From contig NC_087064.1 in assembly GCF_963678635.1 (NCBI RefSeq), positions 69,244,123-69,308,122 of the forward strand: DNA of 64,000 nt. Reading direction: 5' to 3'. Shown in pieces: positions 1-10,700 of the stretch (its first letter is position 1; every line of letters starts with the position of its first letter). The notes beneath the pieces were generated by a model. The model did no database searches. It had not been told where the DNA came from and saw only the letters and a list, made by a program, of their open reading frames with translations. Both the position numbers and the translations under genes were made by a program. The stretch comes from Symsagittifera roscoffensis. Its lineage: Eukaryota > Xenacoelomorpha > Acoela > Convolutidae.

Positions 1-1137
1 GAGAAAAAGCGTGATTGCAGCTGAAGGAAAATCAATTTTTGATTTTTTTGTGAAATTTCCGTGAATTATTTTAATCGACCGAAAAGCTGTGAAATAGCAC
101 AGCTTGCTCCGATTACAGCAATTCAAGAAAGCAATTAAAAACTAAGAAATCTCAAAAAATTGAAACCTTGGAATTTTCAAAAGTTATTTAACAGTTTTTC
201 AGCTGTTACGGTGTTAAATTGTATGGTCATTAAATTGTAGGACACCCCGAATCACACCTGAAAACGCTTGAATATGAGATACTATTCTATAAAGTCTGGC
301 GGTAGTTTGTGGAATCTGACTACGGAAAACATGCCCAAATCAGAAAAAATGTTCCGCTCTCTGGGGTTACTTGGAACAAAGAGATCAACAGAAACGAAGA
401 AAAATTTTGGTCAATTAAATCTGATAAACAGATTTTTTACAAACATTTTCACAGAATTTTAAAATTATTTTGATATTTCTCAAAAACAATGATTGAACTT
501 CTGAACGCGCTCTTGTTTTTACACGTACAAGATAAAAAACGAGTGTCTGGATCTGCAGATTAAAAAAGAAAGTACCTTTAAATATCTTAGTCTGGCTTCG
601 ATCTGTTTGTTCTAATTCGACAAGGGGTTTCAGTTTGTTCTTAAATTTCGCCAGTCAATCCTTTCTTTGGATTTCGACCAGCTCTGATAGTCCTCAGCTG
701 GTTCACACCATGCCTCAGCTCAATACATGTTCCATTCGCAAGATTTATTTATGTTTACGTTCAACAGCGTAAAACGATTGACCAGCCTAAATTTATAGTT
801 TTTTTTTTTTACAAGAAGCACTGGTTTGGAAGCATGAAGACTCGGTGATTTTTTTATTCGAGCTTTATAGAGCATATCAAATCCAAATAAATCTATCTAA
901 ATACCCCCAATATTGTTTTTTTCTCATCGTGATAGAAAATCCCCAATTACGAAAAAAACAGCTGAATCGTATCGAAAGGTACCTTTTTTATTTTTCGTTT
1001 ATTTTAATAAGAATATGAGAGACTTTTGCTTTCTTCGAACAACAACGCCTATCAATTTCGATAATTTCGGATTTTTGCTTGGCATTCTTTAATGAAACAA
1101 GCTTGGAAAACTGGACCAATAGGCAATTTATAACAAG
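1..1137. other. AT-rich non-coding stretch
   Basis: No gene recognised. Long A and T runs; short open frames only, none with family resemblance or splice-site context. Confidence 0.5.
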
Positions 1138-1485
1138 GATAGCTGGTTATTGTGCAAGTAGCACAGAATATTCCGACCATAATCGTATAAAAACCAATTT
1201 TTTTTTCAAATTAGTGTAGTTTTTTTCTGCGAGGTGAGATAAAAGGATCGGAACAAAAAATTAAAGCTTGGACATATTTGACAGTCATAGTAAAACAGGC
1301 AAAGAGAAAAAAAACAGTTATTAGAAAAATAACAAGAAAAACGAAAAAAAAATGGTTCAAAAATTTATTTTATGAAACTTCAAAAACTCTTTGTTGAAAC
1401 GTTTCAAATTTTTGTTACTGAAAATTTTGATCTTTTTGATACCTAATAAGGCGCTAAAAGCTCCAAAAATGGTCGGAACGAAAAC
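1138..1485. repeat. Hairpin / TTCCGACCAT dispersed element, copy 1
   Basis: The left side carries TGTGCAAGTAGCACA followed by ATTCCGACCAT (about 1150-1183). About 300 bp further on the reverse complement ATGGTCGGAAC appears (about 1467). The same paired layout recurs near 20.46/20.94, 21.91/22.01 and 41.19/41.58 kb. Probably a short non-autonomous element; borders are approximate. Confidence 0.45.
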
Positions 1486-1689
1486 TGTGCTGATAAACTA
1501 AAGTCCCAGCTGAAGCTAGAGGTACCTATTTGATAACTTTTGAATTTATTGCACTTGTGCGGGATGAAGTAGGTAATTTTAAAAATTGGGCTTCACCGAA
1601 AACCTTAGTTGCTGCTCTAATGAAATATGAGTGAAAAAGATTGTTATTTTCCCAGTAAAATATTTTTGTGTTCAAACTTTAGAGCATCG

Positions 1690-2695
1690 TATTGTATGCA
1701 GGGAGACTTCCCACAACCTTTTGCCCCGATTAAAACATTGATATCAGATTGAGTTGTTTTCGAAAAGTCTAAAAGTTTCTAAGACCGACAAGAAATCGAC
1801 ACATTGACTTTTCTGAAGGCCAAATTTTTTTGTGTTATGAACTTTGGATGTGATCGCTTACACGTGGGAGCTTCTTCACTCAACCCTTCTTTTCATTTAT
1901 TTGAACGCAAAATCTGGGTTTAGGCATGGTAGTTTTCTAGACAAGTCAAAAACGATCAAAAACCAAAGTTTTGACTTTTACAAGGGTCACAACTTTTTGC
2001 GCCAGAAAAATGGACGTAATCAATTATGCAGGAGGGGCTTTCACAACTCTTTCTACCCATTGAAACCAAAATCTCAGATTCGTGAAGGAAGTTTTCGAGA
2101 AAAAACAAAAACGTTTTTTTTTTAAATTGTTCAAAAATCGAAAATTTGACTTTTCCGATGACCGAAAGTTTGCTTGTAATGTGACGTATCTCCTTATGCA
2201 AGGAAGTTGATCACAACCTGTTCTACCAATTGAAACCATTATCTCAGATTTGGGAGGGTAATTTTGGAGAAAAGTCAAAATGTTTGCAAAAACAAGCAAA
2301 AAGTCACAAGTACGAATTTTCTAATGGTCATCGCTTTTCTCGTTATTGAGTTTGGGCTGAGCCGCTAGAGCAAAAGATCTTACCTCAACTCATTTTTTAA
2401 AATTGAAATCAAAACCTCCGCTTTTTCCAGGCCGTTTTCGAGAAACGTCAAAAAACTTCAAAAAAGTCAAAAAATCTAAGGATTTATTGTTCCGAGGGTC
2501 ATAACTTTTCATGTAGAAAAATTTGGGCATAACTGTTTTATAAAGGGGACTTACCACAACCCATTTTTTGTAGCAATAAAGAAAATCAAATTTAGGAGGT
2601 TCGTTTTCGAGAAAAGTCAAAATCTTTCTTTTCTGAGACATAACTTTTTATGTTAAAATATTTGGGCTTAACTGTTTGTGCATGGGGGTTTTTTC
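1690..2695 (+). repeat. Tandem repeat, ~167-bp unit, about six copies
   Basis: Units begin near 1695, 1862, 2025, 2198, 2367 and 2537. Each has a purine-rich opening (GGGG or GGAG, then ACTT), a 'CACAACC' block, 'TTGAAACCAAAATCTCAGATT'-type sequence, 'GTTTTCGAGAAAAGTCAAAA', and a closing 'GGTCATAACTTTT...TTTGGGC' block. Copies are diverged. The short open frames on both strands here (1844-2641) are by-products of the repeat and not genes. Confidence 0.7.
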
Positions 2696-2779
2696 AGCCG
2701 AAACAAAGTTTTGATAATAGATATAAATTATGACAACGAACGCTGATTAGAAGCGCAGAAAAGTTAAAGTTTCTTTAAT

Positions 2780-3105
2780 TACACAGAGGCGAAGCTGCGT
2801 TTTGCAAATACTAGCGATAACAGGACAAAAAAGCAGATCTATATAGTGCTAAAAGAAAAAGTAGTTATGGGCCTAGAATTAGTAACAATGCAGCTAATTC
2901 TCGGATTCGATCAGCAACCTAGAGATTATGAGTCTCTCACAAACACTAGCCACAAATAAGACAGCGAACAGTTGCTATGAAAGTTCTGATTCTACAGATC
3001 GTGATCATAGCAAAAGTGCCATTAAATAAGTGACACTTTGATGAACACTTTTATTTGCGAGTTAGGTTGGAAAAAAGAAGGTTCGTGCTAACACACAGCG
3101 CTCGT
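2780..3105 (-). repeat. tRNA-containing dispersed element, copy 1
   Basis: The left end is ACACAGAGGCGAAGC; the right part has ACTAGCCACAAATAA and a TTTGCGAGTTAGGTTGG motif. The middle keeps a decayed tRNA-like block (about 2885-2940). The same order is seen in the copies at 5.97, 37.58 and 57.84 kb. Confidence 0.55.
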
Positions 3106-3383
3106 AAGCTCCCCAGTGTAATAAACATAGCATAAAACAAGCTTGTTAAAGAAAACAAACAAAACAGAGCAGGCTTGTAATAGGCTTACATCGTTTTAAA
3201 CAATTTTCAGTGCTTTCTGGGAACAAAATACAGGAACGGAAAAAATCGAAAAAAAAACGAAAATTGTAAAAAATTGTAAAGAATTTTTTTACGTCAATTG
3301 TAAAGAATTGTAAAGAATTTTTTTTACTATCGAAATTCTAGGCTTTCCAGCAAAAACTTTCTAGGCTTTCCAGCAAAAACAAC

Positions 3384-3675
3384 AAGAGGCGAAGATGCAC
3401 TACGCAAACTGGAAAGAAACCAAAAAATTTTTTTAAAATGAAATGAAGAAAAGGTAAACAAAAGCCTTGAAAATATAATTTTTGCTCGAAACATGCAGAC
3501 ACACACACTCCCATCGGCACCATGATCGCTCGACAATAAGCAAATACTAGCCACCCTAAGGCAGATAGAACAGATGCAATTTAATTGCCAATAAAAATGA
3601 TATTGGAAAAATTCCATCAAATGAGCACTTTCATTTGCCTGTTGGACTGCAAAAATTGTTGATTCGTATAAAAAA
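3384..3675 (-). repeat. tRNA-containing dispersed element, copy 2 (diverged)
   Basis: AAGAGGCGAAGATGC at the left end, ACTAGCCACCCTAAGGC in the middle and TCATTTGCCTGTTGG at the right match copy 1 in order. The tRNA-like block is largely lost. Confidence 0.45.
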
Positions 3676-4364
3676 AACAACTAACTCGGGCCAGTGTAAA
3701 TACGAAAAAGTACCTCAAACATTTTACACAAATTGAATTGTGTTGGAGAACAATTAACCACCAAATTCATAAGCAAAGACTTCGACAGCCCATTAGCCAG
3801 CCCACTGAGACCTAATAGATGATGAACTTTTTTCACCATGTACTTAAATGGTAACTACCAAGCAGCAAAGAACGATCTTCAATTAAGCGGATGAAACACA
3901 TGCTACCAAATCTCTGAATTGATTTGAGCAGAAATTGGACAGAAACTTGCGTGGGCTGGAAAAAAGTGACCTGATCGTATGATAAAAGCATTTTTGTGCT
4001 ATTTTCTCTGCTCTACAGTTTTCTAACACAATAGTACCCACATTTCAAGCCAAAACTCACATTCCGTTATTTGTTTGGGGATACAAAAGGTTGCCTTTCT
4101 ATGACTCGAGGTATTTTACTGAAGAAAAAAATTAGCAAAAAAATTGTTGAAAGAAATACTCTTACGTGAACACTCTAAATCGAAAGAACCTCAACAGAAA
4201 CTACTAAAAACATAATTTTGTAATCTGAATTCATTTTAGGAAAGAAGAAATTGTCGTAGAAAATGTGAAAATATATGCTTTGAGCGACTGTCAATGATCA
4301 ATTTGTCATTTTATGGTCCAATTTGTCAATTGATGGTCCAATGTCTTATGTGCAATTAGTGAAT

Positions 4365-4745
4365 CTATGCACTTGAGTCTGATATAGTGCATGAGGCAAG
4401 CGTCGTATTTGCCGACATATAATCTGCCGAGTTTGGACTCTGATTCGTGTCGTCTGCGTGTATCTTGTATTTTGCATAATCATTTGTTATTACGCCATCG
4501 TTTGCATAATCATGCGCTATTAAATCATCACTTGTGTAATCCTGTGTTGTAGCGTCACTGCTGTCTGTTGTGCACATGCTGTCGTCCTTGGTAGCCTCGA
4601 GGTAGTTGGTGAGAAGGGTGAGTTTTTCCTGCAGCTGTCGCTTCTGTTCCTGATACTTCTCTTTAATCATAGCCATGTGCTGCTCCTCTTCTATGCGTAG
4701 GATGTCCAGAAACATCTCCAATTCGTGTTCCGAGAAACAGTCCCA
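4365..4745 (-). CDS. RASSF: RASSF last exon: SARAH domain and C-terminal tail
   Basis: The acceptor TTGCTTTTTAG precedes TGG GAC (phase 0). The first ~48 residues are a classic SARAH helix: WDCFSEHELEMFLDIL, then an EEEQH segment and a KYQEQKRQLQEKL heptad stretch. SARAH mediates pairing with MST1/2-type kinases. About 78 more residues follow, rich in Asp, Ser and Thr, with a loose internal repeat (QDYTSDD, HDYANDG, NDYAKYK). In RASSF1/5 SARAH is at or near the C-terminus, so the tail is unusual. Stop codon TAG at 4365-4367. Confidence 0.93.
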   Translation of the reverse strand, partial: WDCFSEHELEMFLDILRIEEEQHMAMIKEKYQEQKRQLQEKLTLLTNYLEATKDDSMCTTDSSDATTQDYTSDDLIAHDYANDGVITNDYAKYKIHADDTNQSPNSADYMSANTTLASCTISDSSA

Positions 4746-7700
4746 CTAAAAAGCAACATTTTTTAGTGGTTAATTCAATTCAACAGATATATTAAACCAT
4801 AAGAGCTGAAAAAAAATGAAAAGTGTGTCAGTCGTTTTTCAAGTCAGCCATTTGAAATCCACAATTTCGGGTCAAAAATTTTCCAGCTCCCGCTTTTCGC
4901 TCCGAAACAATGACGAATTCCACTATTTTTTTCTCAGATAACACTCCGATTTCGAACTTGATCTGGAAAAACAGACCTGTATGTCCGGCTGTTCGTTCTC
5001 CTCCAACACGAAAGAGTGTTTTTCCTCACTGGCACCTCCCCCTCCCCTGTTGAGAAGCAGCACCATCAGCAGAGGCCTCTCATCATCACCAACCTTCCTG
5101 CGTCTCACTGGCAACAAATAACCCAATACCCAATCATACTCGAGTAGCGAAATTAGCTAGCCGGAAATTAAAGCTCAAGATTATTCGACATTATCTCATT
5201 GTGCTATTAACAGTAGTGCCAAAGTATGTCGATCAAATCATGTCTGTCCCTTGCCTTTAAAATCGATAATGAGACAAAACTAGGTTTTTAAAATCTCTGC
5301 ACAAATTTTTCACTTGAAGACAGTAGAAACTATACCATGTTGCAATGATTCCACGGCATATCAATCTCATTTAGCGGTTTTATATAAATAACTATAACCC
5401 CTCCTGCCAACACTCGTCCCTATAAAGACACTAATTCAACAGATAAGCTTGTAGAAACTTTCAACATATTGACAAAATTTTGCCATGGGGGATTAAAAAA
5501 TATGACTGATGACAGGATGACCCAGGATGCCAGATGACAAATTAGCCTTACTCTACTACCCGTATAGACTCCACTGACCTGTGGGGTCTGATGGAGATGT
5601 TGTGTCGTGGAAGAGAGCGTACTTTCTGGGGTCGTCTGCCACGTGGAACTTCTGCAGCAGTTTGCTCACCACCACCCTCCTGCAGTCACCGCTGTGACAC
5701 CTCACTGCATGCTCACTCCCATACGGCAAGTAGAATGTGGTTCTGTTCTCACTCTTGCTCCGCTCAAAACTAACAAACAAAATGTCAATGAGCTCGAGAA
5801 AAAAACGTGATTGACTTTTTTGAATACTTTTCAAGTTTCTAAGAAAAAATGAACACTCTGAAACTGACAAACGAAACCAGCAGACAGTTTGCGAATTGTC
5901 AATTAGTTCAAGGAGACAAAAACATGATTAGCTTTTTTGAATATTTTACAAGTTCCAAGTTTTTAGACAGGGCGAAGCTTTGCTTCGCAAACATTAGCGA
6001 GAACCCGACAAAGCAGCTCTTTAAAAAGCAAAAAGAAAAAGTAGAAATATGCCTCGAATTAGTCTGGGTCCGATTCGATCTCCGACCTACTGCGACCCAG
6101 AGTTTATGAGTCTCACGCACTAACCACTCAGCCGCGGACGCTTAATAAATCACAAACACTAGCCACAAATAAAGCAGAAAACAGATGCTATAAAAATTCG
6201 AATGCCACAGATCGTGATTATGTGCTCGCAACTGTAAAGAAAGAATGAAAGCTCTGCAAGGCTCTTCCATTTCGAAAAACCTTTGAGTGACAATTTTGAG
6301 ATTTGAAAAATGTGCCAGAATCGCAGCATAAAAATTTTACTGTAGAAACAAACATCGACATCTTTTTCAAATAACAATATTACAAATTAGGTGCGACTAA
6401 CCCTTTTTATTCATGAAAGCTAACATGACAAACTAAAACAAGGCGAAAGAAGCGTTTGTGAAAAAGGAAAATCTGATCATTTTTTACGCCTCAGTATTTT
6501 AAATCATTACAATCGGAAAGAATCAAAATTTTATAAAATTAGGAGCACGCTATTGATTTTCCGAATAAAAAATGCAAAAATTAAAAAATATATTTATAAA
6601 AAAAAGTTCCAAAATTTAGTTAAAAATTTATCGAAAGAATATTATTAAAACTTCAGCCAAAATTCTTGGAACGCAATTATTAGCGCAAAACGGGAATGCA
6701 TTGAAAGGGTTTTTAATTATTTGAAAGGATTTTAAATATTAATTTTTAAGTAAAAGTTTAAATCATAGGAAAATTCCGCGCTTTGGCAACTGCGCTGACA
6801 AATAAGCAGCCAAATAAAATCCGTTTCAATCAACTACCCATATTGGTTTTTAAAAAATGAATTCTCAAGAAATCACATGTAATGATTAGTGAGATGTGTC
6901 GATTGAGGCTAATGGTGCGCGACGTAAAGAGCATATAGCCACTGACCTCATGTTTTTTCCGACACTCTCGAGGGAGAAGTCGAGTGCCACTTCGTTGGCC
7001 ACACTTATGGGTCTGTGCAGACACAGAGTCACGTGCAGGAAGCCCTCAAATTCCACCGGATCTCCCTGCTGCTGCTGATAGTCCGAATCCGCCGATGTAC
7101 TCTTGTCTTTGTTCTTCTTATTCGAATTGGATGAGGGAGAGATGATGAAGTCTTTGGAACGGGATTTGCTCTTGGACACCTTCTTCACCTACAAACAGCA
7201 TGACAATTAATTTAAGGTGAAATTGTTGGCAAAATTTTTTCGATCGATGAATCTGATCGAAGCTGCTCAGCCTATAACTGCTCATGTTGACGTCAGAAAC
7301 CAATTTTCAACTCATTTGAGAACTTAAAACGCATGTATCAAAAATCTAATTAGGCTAGAAGGCACTGATTTTTTTTTTCATTTAAGTTGCTCAAGATTAC
7401 TGATCTTGCCAACAAATCGGTATTAGCTAATTAAATGACCAGGATTAATTACATAAAACTATAAGATCGAATTACATATAATAGAACTACTCTATTAAGA
7501 AGAAAAATATATAACAGTAATCAAAAGAAAAATCAACTAACATTTATATAAGTAGTCTACTCACAATGCGAATGTCTGCATGTGGATTCTGTTTGGCATA
7601 CTCCAGTATCATTTTCTCCAAGTCCTTCGCTTTCAGTTTACTCGGCAAGGTACTACTAATAATACTATCATTTCTACTGGTGACAGTACCCCCACTACTG

Positions 7701-10700
7701 CTGTGCTCTGTCTGTAGTGTGCTGTAATTGGACCAAAACCCCTTTCCAGAAGTCTCCTTCTGACCTGCATCCCTCCTCTCTTCGTGTAAAAGTTTCGGTC
7801 CAGCTGCCGACCCCACTAACTTCGCGTTTTCGACGTCATTCAAAATATCAGACTGAATATCTGTCGATTCTCTGTTGTTTAAAGTGCTGCTGCGTCTCTG
7901 TATTGTTGACGCCTAAAAATACATTTAAATTATTTTGAGCATATCTCGATAGCTCTTTCTAGAACTCATGTCAATGGACCCAATAACCATATTTACGATG
8001 TTTAAAACACCCACCTGTTTAAATTCTCTTTTCTTTGCTGTTTTACTAAAAACAATGGGTCGATTGATACATCCTTTTGTTTCAATCAGTATCTAAAGTT
8101 ATAAGTCTCGATTAGATTAAATGATACATCATAGTCGATCTGGTCCTAGAGTTAAAATGATACTTATTTAAACAGATAAATTAAAAAGGATGATTAAAAA
8201 AGAAATGTTTAAAGTTTATGCACAACTGTTCATCTATTGTTAACTTTTACCAATGGTATGTGAGTTCTGATTTATTATTTTAGTACTTTTCTCTCTTACA
8301 ATAATTAAATGTGAGTTAGTGGAGAGAAGATGGGGAAGAAGTTATTGTCCGCTGCTCGTCGAAAATCGGGTACAATGTCCAGCGACCGCTGTCAATTGAG
8401 AAGTTTGTCCGATTCGAGGGTGATTGCTCTCGGTGTCCGTTCGAATTGATATATTTAACTTAAGAAACTATTATACTTAAAGTTTTTTTAGTATTGAGTG
8501 ACTGTAAAAAAATTACGAGAACAAAAAATTTGTTTTTATTTTTTTGAGAAAGAAGTAAGAAAAAGAATAGAATAGCTCAGCCGTCTGTTTGGGCTAAATA
8601 AATTATAGTCACTGAAAAATGCAGGCAGGCTCAACCAATTCCATTTTAGTTTGATTTTCTCGTCACCTATTAGACTTCAGTCCTCTTTTAACCTCTAATC
8701 CTCCTTAAGATCAGGAGACAAACATTTGCGTTTTATCGACTTTTTTTATATTAAAAAAATGATATTTGATTTAACTAGGGGAACTCACCTGCTTTAGTTA
8801 CTTTAAAATTCAGAGCAGTGGGGGATTTATCTGTTTTCAAAGCTAAAACAAAAGCACACTCCGCCTGACTGGCGTCGTGGATAAATATTAAGTTCTCTTG
8901 ATCATCTGTTGCACTTTTTTTTTTAATTCATTGCCTCTTTCCAACTTAAAAATAATAAAAAAGAATAAAAAATGATTAGAAATTGAAAATTTAGATATTT
9001 GGTTTGACTTTAAAGGTTTTAAGTTAAATACTTCAGTCAAAATCTCAAGCAAATGTTAAACTAAAAATGCATTCTTATCTTAAGGTGCAAACGAATTTAG
9101 AATAGAAAGAGTCGAATCGAAGTTTTTGTTAACAATTAAAACAAGCCTTTGATATTAGTGTAGCAGTTCGAAGACTACAACTCGCCCACTTTTCAGATGA
9201 ACAGTTGTGAAGGCAGTCCCTCAAAAAGGCACTGCTTAAACGTGAATCCAATTATAAAATAATTTGCTTAAAGTAAAAATGTTAAGGTGAACTTGAAAAA
9301 AGAAAAAACTTTTAAAAACGTTAGTTGGACAAAAATCTATGTTTGTTCTCCAAAATCACATTTTAGTTTCTTAATACTTTCATCTTTTTTTTCCAGCTGC
9401 CTCTAATTGTCTCTGCAATTCCTTTTTTGTTTCCCTTTTTCTTTTGTTTTTCAGTCGCATTTTTTCCAATGCTTTTGTCAGCTGATCCACGTCATGTTGA
9501 TCGTCCTTTTCGGAAAAAGCGGTGATTCAATTGAATGGGACGCGCAGAGTTGTCTCATCCGATTTCACTCAGTACTCCCTTTGAGTTCGCTTCTTCAGTT
9601 TAAAGTAGTTGTTCTCTGCGCTGAGTGAAAAATACTCGTTATTGAATAATTTTTCGAGACAGGGTGGTTGTGTAACCCGTGGCAAAATTTTTTGCTTCAA
9701 AAGTCCCCTGAAGCTGCCACTTGAAGTCCGGCTTCAAGGAATACTTCAGAGTCGTAAACAATTGAGGATTATGGTGAGATAGTTTCATCTCGCGCTCTTT
9801 CTGTACACGTAACCGCTCGGCTACTTCCCTGCTTCCTTTGGCAGGCCATCTTCAAAGGCAGAGAGGCTGGGTTTATGTGCCTCTTTCTAATTCTGGTTTG
9901 CCTTTTATGCAAAGGCCTGGATATTTTTACCGGTTCTGGTGCCGGGTCTGCGTTGAGGCAATTTCAGTTTGATACTGGGTCGTACTCTAATTCTAGAGAT
10001 ATAAATTGGTTTTTGTTTTACACCATTATAATGAGGTTGCTTTTCTTTACACCATTTGGGAAACATCATTTGTACAAAACAGTTTTTAAAAGCAAAGTAA
10101 ACATTGAAAAAATGGAAATTTGGGAGTTAATTAATCCCAAGTCTTAGTTTTATGTCCACCTGGTGTGATCCGCAGGCTACCAGGGGGTCCCCTTTTACAC
10201 GTAAGAACGACTACAAAATGGGGGAATGGTACCTTTTTCAACCTTTTTGACATATTATATGTGTATTACACAGTCCCACCACGATGAAAAAAGAATGTAC
10301 GATTTTCTGCGTTTGATTTGCCATAGCTTACAGAGTTTTCTTCTGTGGGCTTTTGCGAAAATTCTTCTTGGGCCAGAAGTTTTCCAGACAATAAACCAAT
10401 AAGACAAATAAACAAGGAAGAGAAAAAATATAAAGGTACAAAACTGTGTAAAAACGTAATAATAAAAAACTGGATCTTTGCTTTTGGAAAATTTAATTTC
10501 AAGGGTCGGAGAAGTCGTATTTCATTTAGCAGCTGAAGCAATCTGTTGTTGATAGCGGCAAGGAGTCACTGCAAAATTTGAGAGACAGATGATTATCCGT
10601 CAAGTTTCGATAACTTATGATATATTTACTTCGGGAATCACCAATCTACTTTTTGAAATTTTGTGGCATATATCGCACGGTACGTAATAAGGACAATGCG

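Noticed and set aside
3327-3680. 117-codon minus-strand frame
   Set aside because: Falls within a diverged dispersed element; composition is low-complexity Ser/Phe with no family match.
10266-10541. 91-codon minus-strand frame as a membrane protein
   Set aside because: The hydrophobic segment arises from an A/T run; neighbouring fragments in other frames look like one decayed gene instead.
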